The position numbers and the translations under genes are program-made. A DNA stretch of 34,023 nt from a virus: positions 1 to 34,023 of the IMG/VR virus record IMGVR_UViG_3300037264_002118, one strand, 5' to 3'. Numbering within the stretch: the stretch's first letter is position 1; every line of letters begins with the position of its first letter. Below, piece by piece: positions 5,574 to 13,264 of this stretch. The notes below the pieces were generated by a model. The model had not been told where the DNA came from and searched no databases. It was given only the letters and a program-made list of their open reading frames with translations.

Positions 5574-7983
5574 CGTCGATAGTTGCTGCAGTATCTACCA
5601 GCCATCGGCCCTTATCATCTCTCCGCAACGCCCGCCCATCTAGCACAGCGTCACGTAGCCTCCGCAGGATCCATCCTAATTTGCGCACGTCGACGTCCGC
5701 CCCTTTCTCCTGCGCTTCGTGGCAAATAGCGGCCCACAGCTCCGCGCGTTCGTCCGTGTCTTTGATTTGCGCCCCCGCAAAACCGCGCTTTGGTTGCAAC
5801 GTCGTTAGCAGATCGTTGCCTAGGATAGGCCCGTGCGCAGCGATCCAGTCTAGCATACGTCTGTGCATGTCATGACCAGCGTCTCGGTCTATCAATTGCC
5901 TGCGCGATTCAGCCGGGTCCGGCCTGCCTAGCCAGGTCAGTACCTGCCGCACCGGAGTCCATCCTGCGACTGTCGCCCACGGCTTCACTTGCCCTGGCCT
6001 ACCGGCGGTCAGCCAGGCGCGCCACACGGTCAATAGAGAGCCGCAAAGCTGCAGGCGGTGGCGTTGCACGTAATCGAACAACTGCGGTTCTGCGAGGTCC
6101 GTACGCTCCTCTGGTGCATCGGTTGGAGGGGTTAGTCGCAAGAATAGCGCCCTGGGAGCCAAGTCGCCACCGATCGATAGCCCGTTGCCTGTGATGACTA
6201 CGATCGGATGAAATGGCACATCCCACGGCTGTTGTGTAAAATACCGGCGTTCGGTAATGGAGCCTTTTGTCAATGCGCCGTCGAGTGCCGCTGATTCCAG
6301 CACGGCGCCGTTTCTAACGTTGTCGAATAGCACAAAGCGTCCGTCGGCGGCGCATCGGTTATGTAGCTTCGTATTCATCCTATCATCATCACTCGACCAG
6401 CGATCGCCGTCTGCCCGTCTACCGCGCTGTATGATCGAAATGCAATCCGCCAACATCGACTTGCCGGACTGTTTCTTTGTAGCGTCGAATACGCCGATTG
6501 GCGCTGGGCCGTCGAGAAAATCTCTCGCTACGGCGGTTAGTAGGTATGCTGTGTACACTGTTCTTGACACACGGCCGTCCCACGGGAATTGCCGAAACAC
6601 GTGCTCCACTGCCGCGAGTGCCGACACAGCATCATCGCGTGTTGGCGATGCAGGGATCTCTACGTGCTCCGACAAATACACCGATCTAGTGGCCCTGTCG
6701 TATCCTGGCGTAGCTAGTATGGTGCCGTCGCTGCGCATGGCAGGAGCGGATATTGCGCCGCGTACAGTGCGCACGCTAGGTAGCACAGGCATGGACAATA
6801 TCTCCTCTGCGACCCATTGCGGCACTACGGTACGTTCCCAATATCCGTTATCGCCTTCCTTCTTAGGCGCTTTCCACGCGAAGCAATGCGCGAAGTGCGT
6901 AAGCAGTGAGTGCAGCCTAGGTCGCTCCATCGGTGCAAACTCATCGTCCGGAGTAAGCTCGCACAGTCGACCGCCGTATTCGTAGACATAGTCCGCACGC
7001 TCGGCCAATATTGATAGCAGCCTGGCATTGGTAATTGTGTGGTCGCGGTATATCTTAGCCGAGGACGCGATAGCGCACCCAACGGCATTGCGTCTATATA
7101 GGTCGATGTTCGATAGTATCTCCTTGTCTATGACGTCGATGCGCTCCGGAGGGTTGCACGTAGCGTTGTAGTCCATGACTATGGACCTCGTCCTGTCGAT
7201 CGATAGGGCGTAGTCTCGACAGTACTGTGCTAGTCGAAATAGTGCGCCGTGCCGTTCGCCAGCCTGCGCAGGCGCTAGCGTGCGGGCATGCTCGCTTACT
7301 GCCCGTTCCATCGTGACATGATCGAATTGCGCTAGTTCGTGGTCGGTAGGGGCTCGTATCGGTTTATCTGGGTCGGCAAGATCGAATTGATATGGGTCAA
7401 GCCACGTGCCGTCTGGGCATAGCTGTGTCAGGTACCATCGCGACGTGTCGGCTATAGCCGGTGTGTAGTACCCGTGAGACGGCGAGCTAGTCTGCCGATC
7501 CAACGTACCGCCTAGGTGCATGTTGACTATGCGCCATAGCTGCACGTAATGCTGCGCTGCTACCGGCCTAGCTAGCGGTATTAGAATTCGTCCGCGATCC
7601 GCAGCGCCTGACGGCGAGGGGAATGCACAGGCAGTGATGCCTAATTGCCGAATGCGCGCGATCGATGCAGCTAGCCCGCCGCATAGTTTGTGCTGGGCGT
7701 GCGCATTGAATCTGCACAGTCTACCGGCTTTGCATGCTGCGCATGGATCGATATCCAGGAATAGCACCGATACATCTAGGACGTCCGCATTGCAGCGTCG
7801 CCCGCCCGGGCGCAGGTGGGCGCCGTGCCAGAACGACAATCGGTCTTTGCCGCCATCGGGCAGTATCTCAGGATGCGCGCAGTACGTTGTGAGCGTCGAC
7901 CACGAGAGCGTTTCCGATACGCCTTGGTCGGTGGCATAACGATTGGGATAGACAGTTATGGTTAGCTGGGGTAGATTGGGCAC
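5548..7983 (-). CDS. Bifunctional primase-helicase (AEP-like plus P-loop ATPase)
   Basis: 811 residues from GTG at 7983 (GGGAG just upstream). An open frame continues upstream but reads across the terminator and opposite the next gene, so it was not used. The N-terminal third resembles archaeo-eukaryotic-type primases: VLFLDIDP with D77 and D79 as metal ligands, a cysteine cluster directly after (C-X2-C-X5-C and further Cys/His) that may bind zinc, then FPSPSGAADRGRILIPL. The C-terminal half is a phage/plasmid replicative ATPase: Walker A-like DATKKQSGKSM (about 500-508), Walker B-like FVLFDNV (about 549), then VITGNG and RALFLRL as sensor and arginine motifs. Expected role: unwinding and priming at the phage origin. 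It is the only minus-strand gene in the middle of the window. Confidence 0.8.
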   Translation of the reverse strand: MPNLPQLTITVYPNRYATDQGVSETLSWSTLTTYCAHPEILPDGGKDRLSFWHGAHLRPGGRRCNADVLDVSVLFLDIDPCAACKAGRLCRFNAHAQHKLCGGLAASIARIRQLGITACAFPSPSGAADRGRILIPLARPVAAQHYVQLWRIVNMHLGGTLDRQTSSPSHGYYTPAIADTSRWYLTQLCPDGTWLDPYQFDLADPDKPIRAPTDHELAQFDHVTMERAVSEHARTLAPAQAGERHGALFRLAQYCRDYALSIDRTRSIVMDYNATCNPPERIDVIDKEILSNIDLYRRNAVGCAIASSAKIYRDHTITNARLLSILAERADYVYEYGGRLCELTPDDEFAPMERPRLHSLLTHFAHCFAWKAPKKEGDNGYWERTVVPQWVAEEILSMPVLPSVRTVRGAISAPAMRSDGTILATPGYDRATRSVYLSEHVEIPASPTRDDAVSALAAVEHVFRQFPWDGRVSRTVYTAYLLTAVARDFLDGPAPIGVFDATKKQSGKSMLADCISIIQRGRRADGDRWSSDDDRMNTKLHNRCAADGRFVLFDNVRNGAVLESAALDGALTKGSITERRYFTQQPWDVPFHPIVVITGNGLSIGGDLAPRALFLRLTPPTDAPEERTDLAEPQLFDYVQRHRLQLCGSLLTVWRAWLTAGRPGQVKPWATVAGWTPVRQVLTWLGRPDPAESRRQLIDRDAGHDMHRRMLDWIAAHGPILGNDLLTTLQPKRGFAGAQIKDTDERAELWAAICHEAQEKGADVDVRKLGWILRRLRDAVLDGRALRRDDKGRWLVDTAATIDATPERQPT

Positions 7984-8010
7984 GATTCTCCCTGGGGTAG
8001 GGGTGAGTCT

Positions 8011-8050
8011 AGGGCCCTGACATGCGAGTGTCAGGGCCCTTTTAATTTTC
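8011..8050 (+). terminator. Strong rho-independent terminator before the virion operon
   Basis: A perfect 12-base-pair stem (AGGGCCCTGACA 8011-8022; TGTCAGGGCCCT 8029-8040) with a six-base loop, followed by TTTAATTTT. The T-run works only for rightward transcription. No plus-strand gene ends nearby, so it would stop transcripts running rightward from 3957-5573 antisense to the primase-helicase, insulating the virion promoter. Confidence 0.85.
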
Positions 8051-8051
8051 C

Positions 8052-8081
8052 TTGACGCACGCACAACTACATGCGTCACTA
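8052..8081 (+). promoter_or_regulatory. Possible late promoter and operator-like inverted repeat
   Basis: TTGACG (8052-8057) lies directly after the terminator and 33 bases before the first virion gene. No good -10 is present at 16-18 bases. GACGCA (8054-8059) and TGCGTC (8072-8077) form an inverted repeat separated by 12 bases, a possible site for a late activator or repressor. Position supports a late promoter; the sequence support is weak. Confidence 0.3.
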
Positions 8082-8089
8082 AGGGAGCA

Positions 8090-9163
8090 ATGACTCTACC
8101 GCATCCGGAACAGACCGGGCAAGCCCTGGTCGCATTGGGGGCGACGCTGGACCATGCAGCCTCTAGGACCACTGCCAATGGGTACCTGGTAGTGCCTGCG
8201 GTCCTGGCGCGTACCGGGATCGTTGACCTCGGGCCTGGCGAGCGGCACAGTTTCCCCCCCGAGGCGCTGTTCTCTTCGGCGGCGCTGTCCGATTGGGCGG
8301 CACAGGTCGTCACGGACGAACATCCGACCTTGCCCGACGGACGCACTATCCCTGTCACGTCCGCAAATGCGCGTAGCGTAGCCGTCGGATTTGTGTCCGG
8401 TCCTGTAGCTGCTACGTCGGACGGGCATTTGCTAGCATCATTGACGATTACTGATCAGCAATCAATCGATGCAATTCGATCCGGCAAGCGCGAATTGTCG
8501 ATAGGTGCGTTCCTTTCGCGTGCGCCGTCGAAGAAAAAGACGCACGATTGGGATGTGACCGCAGTTGAGCCTAACCACGTTGCGCTCGTGCATCGAGGGG
8601 CTTGCGGCCCGTCGTGCCGAGTGTCTCTAACTACACCCGTCGTAACCGCAGGAGCGCCCGCAATGGCATGCACATGTGGATCCGATACCAAGGTCATCGA
8701 CCTCGAGACGCGCCTGGCCGCTGCGGATGCGGCGCGCGCGACTGCGGACGCGGCTATGCAGACGGAGCGGGCTCGCACAGAGACTGCGCTGGCGCAGCTT
8801 GCCGCACGCGACGCGACCGAAGGGCAGCGTATCGAGGCCAGGATTGCGCTACTGTCGCGAGCGCGCGCCGTGCTGGGTGCCGAGTACGCTCCACCGGCCG
8901 GCGCTTCCGATCTGGTCGTGATGTCCGCAGTAGTCGGCAAGATTCTGCCGGGCATGGCCAAGAGCGTCTCAGACGCTGCGACCGCCGGTAACGCCGCGTA
9001 CGTCGAGGCGAGCTACGCTGCCGCCATGGCGGTTCCGCTGGCGCCTGCCAGCACAGCCGCTGCGCAGGTGTCGGCGGCGGCTGGCGCGTCTCCTACGGCC
9101 CCTCCTCAGACGCTGGAGAGCATGCGCCTGGCGCTTATCGCTGCACAGGCACGACGCGCCTAA
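8090..9163 (+). CDS. DUF2213 capsid maturation protease/scaffold
   Basis: 357 residues, ATG preceded by AAGGGAG. Residues 1-175 match the DUF2213 pattern (GYLVVPAVLARTGI at 31-44). Candidate His-Ser-His catalytic residues, as in prohead proteases, are H78 (DEHP), S136 (ELSIG) and H162 (PNHVALVHRG). Residues about 200-265 are an Ala/Glu/Arg-rich coiled coil, followed by an Ala-rich low-complexity tail: the usual layout of a protease fused to its scaffold. A cysteine cluster (GACGPSC…CTCGS) sits at the junction. It should direct capsid assembly and then be removed. The gene opens the virion operon. The protease role is known for the group; the catalytic residues here are my reading. Confidence 0.8.
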   Translation: MTLPHPEQTGQALVALGATLDHAASRTTANGYLVVPAVLARTGIVDLGPGERHSFPPEALFSSAALSDWAAQVVTDEHPTLPDGRTIPVTSANARSVAVGFVSGPVAATSDGHLLASLTITDQQSIDAIRSGKRELSIGAFLSRAPSKKKTHDWDVTAVEPNHVALVHRGACGPSCRVSLTTPVVTAGAPAMACTCGSDTKVIDLETRLAAADAARATADAAMQTERARTETALAQLAARDATEGQRIEARIALLSRARAVLGAEYAPPAGASDLVVMSAVVGKILPGMAKSVSDAATAGNAAYVEASYAAAMAVPLAPASTAAAQVSAAAGASPTAPPQTLESMRLALIAAQARRA

Positions 9164-9211
9164 CCGGTGCTCCTTTTGCTGGCGCATGACGCGCCGTCGG
9201 AGATAGTGATC

Positions 9212-10015
9212 ATGTCGCCACAGCTAAACTACACGCCGCCGACGCAGGGATTGCCCGGACAGTTGGCAGGCACACCGCCGGGCAACGTCGACTCTGCGCT
9301 ATACCCGCGACAGGCGCAGGTCAGTACGATCACCGTGTCGGATTTCGACAACGGTACATATACGATCCGCATCACCTCGCCCGACGGGTCATTCGTCGAT
9401 GTTTCGTTTGTGGCGGTGGGTTTGACCGTCGCGCAGATCACCGCGGGGTTGCGCGCCGCGGTCAATGCAGAGCTTGCACTGTCGGGGATCGTCTCGGCCG
9501 TCGATACCGCCACTACTGTGGTGCTGACGTTCGTCGAATTCGCCGCGCTATACGGTGTCTCGTTCCCGAGCAACCCCGGACCTGGCAACATGGTGGCTGC
9601 GCTCACTGTCGATCCCAATCGCGCGACGTTGCCGATTGGAATCGGTGCGGTGAGTCTGTCGGGGGGCACTGTCCGTCAACCGACCGCTGGCGATCTGGCT
9701 GCCGCTATCGACGGGTTCGTGATCCGCAATGATGCGGAGATCAATCCGCGTGGCGGGCTCATCGACAATGCCGAGGGCTACGCCGCTGGGTCGGCTGTGC
9801 CCATGGCCAAAGATGGTGATTACTGGTGCGACGTCGAAGGCGCCGTGACCTACAACGGCGCCGTGTTTTGCCGCGTAGTCGCGACCGGTGCTGAGGTTGC
9901 CGGTGCGCTTCGAGCCGATGCGGACGGCGGCGACGCGGTGGCCATCAACGCGATCTTTAGGCGCGCCACGACCGGCGCTGGTCGGTCGATCGTTCGACTC
10001 CTTGGGCTGCCGTAA
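9212..10015 (+). CDS. Capsid decoration/cement protein with inserted beta module
   Basis: 267 residues from ATG 9212 (GGAG upstream). The C-terminal half (about 150-267) resembles phage structural cement proteins that sit between protease and capsid genes, including the typical ending GALRADADGGDAVAINAIFRRA. The N-terminal half contains a roughly 90-residue beta-rich module (about 38-125: YTIRITSPDG…VAQITAGLRAAVNAEL…VVLTF). The same pattern recurs in the tail terminator and sheath proteins encoded here. The protein probably binds and stabilises the capsid surface. Confidence 0.7.
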   Translation: MSPQLNYTPPTQGLPGQLAGTPPGNVDSALYPRQAQVSTITVSDFDNGTYTIRITSPDGSFVDVSFVAVGLTVAQITAGLRAAVNAELALSGIVSAVDTATTVVLTFVEFAALYGVSFPSNPGPGNMVAALTVDPNRATLPIGIGAVSLSGGTVRQPTAGDLAAAIDGFVIRNDAEINPRGGLIDNAEGYAAGSAVPMAKDGDYWCDVEGAVTYNGAVFCRVVATGAEVAGALRADADGGDAVAINAIFRRATTGAGRSIVRLLGLP

Positions 10016-10051
10016 CCTAACCGAGGCGTCGCCTCGACGGAGATACATTCA

Positions 10052-11077
10052 ATGGAATTCCAAGAGCCGTATAACCTGACCCCCGATTCCGTTGTCGAGG
10101 CTGCGCACGCATGGCGCGTTGCGCACGGGCGTGGGCCGATCTTGCAGGGGCGCGCTGCGGACGCCTACCGCGCGTGCAGCGCGTTCAAGGGCGCGGCGGC
10201 CTCGTCCTCGATCTTCGTAGAGGACCTCGTTCGTGACACGATCGCCGGGCTGTTTGCGCACAAGTATCCCGCTGCGCGTTTCGCGTCGGGCGAGCTGATC
10301 ACGATCGTGACGCAAGGTGATCGCGGTCAGCTTGCTTTCGGCTGGCACGAGCTAGACCGCACGGGCGTCAACGCAGCCAGCGGCATCGTCTCGGAGTCGG
10401 GAGACAACGTGAAGGGCATCGGACTTCGCGGCGCGCAGAAGATCCAGCCCGTGCACACCGTGGCTCGGTCGTTCGATTACACGATGATCGACCTCGATGC
10501 CTCGGCGATGCAAGGCGCGTTCGATCTGGTAGCGGAAAAGGCGCGTGCTGTGCGAGAGCAACTAGATGAGGACTTTGATTCATACATCGCAGACGGCGTG
10601 CCTGGGGCCGGCTGGCCGTCGCTGTATGCCTACCCTGGTGGGATGTCTGTCGCGGCGACCGTCGGAACGTGGGCCACTGCGGACAGTGCTGAGATTGTCG
10701 CCGACGTCGGCGCAGCGATTGACGCGCAGTTGAATCTGACTACCGGGGTAGAGCAGTCGGATACGGTCCTCTTCGCTCGTCAGCAGTGGACACTCTTGCG
10801 CCAGCCGTACGGTCCAGAGGGTACGCGGTCGCGGCTGGATCTTCTGCGCTCGACATACCCCGAGATTGCGCGTTGGGACTGGGAGCGGCACTTGCCGAGC
10901 GGCAAGGCATTCTTCTACCGCAACGATCCGACCAAGGTTGCGGTTCGTGCTCCGGTGCGCTTTGAATTTCTTCCGCCAGAAGTTACTGCCATGGCATTCC
11001 GCGTGATCGTGCGCAATCGATTCGGTGGATGCTACTCGCCGGCTCCTCGGTCAATGGTCATGCTGACCGGGCTGTAA
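10052..11077 (+). CDS. Major capsid protein (DUF2184-like, HK97 fold)
   Basis: 341 residues, ATG preceded by GGAG. The layout fits DUF2184 major capsid proteins: an N-terminal helical arm, a central region (VTQGDRGQLAFGWHELD…, GLRGAQKIQPVHTVARSFDYTMIDL), a helical spine (…AREQLDEDFDSYIADG) and a C-terminal part ending in RNRFGGCYSPAPRSMVMLTGL, typical of capsid proteins that bind neighbours through the last strands. Position after cement and before connector genes agrees. No N-terminal delta domain is obvious. It builds the icosahedral shell. Confidence 0.85.
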   Translation: MEFQEPYNLTPDSVVEAAHAWRVAHGRGPILQGRAADAYRACSAFKGAAASSSIFVEDLVRDTIAGLFAHKYPAARFASGELITIVTQGDRGQLAFGWHELDRTGVNAASGIVSESGDNVKGIGLRGAQKIQPVHTVARSFDYTMIDLDASAMQGAFDLVAEKARAVREQLDEDFDSYIADGVPGAGWPSLYAYPGGMSVAATVGTWATADSAEIVADVGAAIDAQLNLTTGVEQSDTVLFARQQWTLLRQPYGPEGTRSRLDLLRSTYPEIARWDWERHLPSGKAFFYRNDPTKVAVRAPVRFEFLPPEVTAMAFRVIVRNRFGGCYSPAPRSMVMLTGL

Positions 11078-11111
11078 GCCTAGTCCGGTAGGCGGTCGTG
11101 TCGGAGGGACC

Positions 11112-11486
11112 ATGGCGCAGCGCTTGGCGACTATCGCAGAGGTAGAGGCGGTGTTCCCTGGCGCTGTGACCATGGACCCTGACACGGTCGCGTTGTTCAT
11201 GGAGGCGGCCGGTAGCACGATCGATCTAGGCGTATGGGGGAGCAAGGCCAGTTTCGGGCATGCGTTTCTGTCCGCGCATTTCCTCGCGGTGGCTGGTAAC
11301 ACGGTGACAGGTGGCGGCGAGTCTGGCCCGTTGGTTACGCGCACGTTCGACAAGATGACCGAGCAATACGCCGTGGCTGCTACGATCGTCGGCACTAGCG
11401 GGTATTCGTCGACACGTTTCGGTCGCATGTACGAGTCAATGCTAGCGTCACTAGTCCGTTGCTACGGCGTGGCGGGTCGCGAGTAA
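11112..11486 (+). CDS. Head-tail connector protein (DUF4054-like)
   Basis: 124 residues, ATG after GGAGGG. The helical pattern matches DUF4054: an opening VEAVFPG, then DTVALFMEAAGSTIDLGVWG, FLSAHFLAVAG and a Gly/Ser-rich loop before SVSY-like residues. In this lineage it follows the capsid gene and forms the adaptor ring beneath the portal. Its stop overlaps the next ATG by one base (TAATG). Confidence 0.75.
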   Translation: MAQRLATIAEVEAVFPGAVTMDPDTVALFMEAAGSTIDLGVWGSKASFGHAFLSAHFLAVAGNTVTGGGESGPLVTRTFDKMTEQYAVAATIVGTSGYSSTRFGRMYESMLASLVRCYGVAGRE

Positions 11487-11977
11487 TGGCCGATGCGAAA
11501 ACAGAAATCAAGGGCTCGTTGCAATTCTCTCGCTCGATTTTGCGCGAGTTGACCAAGCTCGGCGAGCTAAAGGCCGCGATGGTGATCAAGGGGCAGTATC
11601 CTAACGGGCGATCGGTTGCGCAGATTGCGGCCATCCAGGAGTTTGGTACGGCGCGCATACCGGCGCGTCCGTTCGTGCGCCACGCGCTGCGCAGCGTAGG
11701 CGAAGTGCAGGCGGTCTTGCGCGCAGAGTCCGCGGCGATCACGTCGAAGAACCGCAAGGCGCCTACCGCGTGCCGGCGCGTCGCACAGGCGATGGCTGCG
11801 CTGGTCGTGCGAGCAATCGACGAGTCTCCTGGATGGGCTAAGCCCAATGCGCCTGAGACTGTCCGGCGCAAGGGTAGCGATCACCCGTTGATCGACACGG
11901 GGCTATTGCGCCGGTCGGTGCACTGGCGCGTGGTGCGAGGGAGTGCGACTGCGGAAGAAGGGCCGTCGGTAAAATGA
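11486..11977 (+). CDS. Neck/tail-completion protein (HK97 gp10 / Mu gpG type)
   Basis: 163 residues from ATG 11486, which overlaps the preceding stop. It carries the classic motifs of this family: AAIQEFGTARIPARPFVRHAL (about 46-66) and LIDTGLLRRSVHWRV (about 134-148). The protein probably completes the head-tail interface or the tail end. It overlaps the next gene by four bases (ATGA). Confidence 0.8.
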   Translation: MADAKTEIKGSLQFSRSILRELTKLGELKAAMVIKGQYPNGRSVAQIAAIQEFGTARIPARPFVRHALRSVGEVQAVLRAESAAITSKNRKAPTACRRVAQAMAALVVRAIDESPGWAKPNAPETVRRKGSDHPLIDTGLLRRSVHWRVVRGSATAEEGPSVK

Positions 11978-12333
11978 CGCCGTTCTCGTCGCCTGACCTT
12001 GTTGCCAATTTCAGCGTCGGACCTGTGTCCGGAGAGCGCCCTGCGTTGGCGCAAGATGTTGACGGGGTATGGGTTGAGGGTGCGCCGACTGCGCTATTAT
12101 TTGACCCTATCGCTATTACAACTTCGCAAAAGCGCGATTCTCTTGACCTGACTCGCGGCGAGGTTGACCGTAAGGTGCAACGCAAGCGCTGCTACACCGC
12201 GATCGAAATCGTCGCAGGCGATCGGCTATTTTACGCCGGGGGAACCTGGCGCGTGATCAATGTCGAGCCGTACGATGCGGCCGGCGGTGTTTGGATCGGG
12301 GATGCGGAGTTAGTAGAAGCGGTGGCGCCATGA
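11974..12333 (+). CDS. Head-closure/stopper-like protein
   Basis: 119 residues, predicted as a small beta barrel (GDRLFYAGGTWRVINVEPYD near the C-terminus). Its position between the gp10-like protein and the tail terminator is where head-closure (stopper) proteins are found in this lineage. The assignment rests mainly on position, size and beta-barrel pattern. Confidence 0.6.
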   Translation: MTPFSSPDLVANFSVGPVSGERPALAQDVDGVWVEGAPTALLFDPIAITTSQKRDSLDLTRGEVDRKVQRKRCYTAIEIVAGDRLFYAGGTWRVINVEPYDAAGGVWIGDAELVEAVAP

Positions 12334-12349
12334 TTGAGCGACGGGTGGC

Positions 12350-13231
12350 ATGAGCCTGCTTCTCTTCGGCGGCGGGCAAGCGCCAGCTAACTACACAGCT
12401 CCCGTGCGGCTGGACCGGCTACGCGCCGGGCTTTACGCTGCGCTCACCTTGGCGCTTGCGCCTGTCGTGATCTCTTGGGGGCGCGGCAACCCCGCTAGGG
12501 ATGCGCTTCCCGCGGCCTGGTGCTCCCTGCAGGTCCTGAGCGGGCCTAGCCCGCACAAGTGGTCACGGGCGCGGGGCTGGCACGTGCCGCGGATTGACGA
12601 TGCCACGATCACGATCGCGCCCGTGGCGCCGGCCGTGGCTATCGTCGAAGGCGATGCGGCGATCGTCGAGGTCAACAAGATCAGATTCCGGTATGACGTC
12701 GGAGCAGGAGACACGCCCGAGATTGTGCGAGACGCACTGCTAAGCGCGCTTGCTGGGGAACCAGGCATTGTTGCCGTGCCGCTAGGGTCCGATAGCATGA
12801 CGTTGGTACCGATGTCCCTAGGCGGCCTGTGGCACGTGTCAGGCGCTGGCGTCGCTAGTGCCGACGTCGCAGACTCGGGCGAGATTCTGTCTCTGACCGC
12901 CGGCTTGTATATGATGCGCATTGAATTGCAAGCGTTCGGGCGACCGCCGATGGATGCGCAGTCGCTGGCCGCCGGCGCGCAGCATGCCCTATTGACCGAC
13001 GCAGTGTCGGAACATTTGCGCGAGTACGGCATTGGGCTAGGCGCACGTAACGCGGCAATCACTGACCTGTCCGCCATCGCTGGCGGCTACTGGGAATCGC
13101 GAGCGGCGTTCGTGTTCGAGGCAATCATGCTAGGCGCGACGGCTAGGCCGATCGATCCGATCGAGAATGTCCAAGGGCGTATCGCTGCATCGATTGACGG
13201 CGTAGTGGTCGACGTAGACTTTTCTTTTTAG
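12350..13231 (+). CDS. Tail terminator protein with inserted beta module
   Basis: 293 residues, ATG at 12350. The ends match phage neck/tail terminator proteins: DRLRAGLYAALTLALAPVVISWGRGN near the start and ESRAAFVFEAIMLGATA near the end. Such proteins are normally about 150-200 residues; here roughly 90 beta-rich residues (about 85-175: AIVEVNKIRFRYDVGAGDTPEIVRDALLSAL…) appear inserted, with the same strand-helix-strand pattern as in the cement and sheath proteins. The protein caps the tail tube and limits its length. Confidence 0.7.
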   Translation: MSLLLFGGGQAPANYTAPVRLDRLRAGLYAALTLALAPVVISWGRGNPARDALPAAWCSLQVLSGPSPHKWSRARGWHVPRIDDATITIAPVAPAVAIVEGDAAIVEVNKIRFRYDVGAGDTPEIVRDALLSALAGEPGIVAVPLGSDSMTLVPMSLGGLWHVSGAGVASADVADSGEILSLTAGLYMMRIELQAFGRPPMDAQSLAAGAQHALLTDAVSEHLREYGIGLGARNAAITDLSAIAGGYWESRAAFVFEAIMLGATARPIDPIENVQGRIAASIDGVVVDVDFSF

Positions 13232-13264
13232 CCGGGCCCGTAAACGGGGCAGGAGCGCACGCTA

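Noticed and set aside
7984-8358. N-terminal extension of the primase-helicase
   Set aside because: It would cross the perfect terminator hairpin and run antisense to the DUF2213 gene; the added residues are low in protein-like character and a GTG with a ribosome site exists at 7983.
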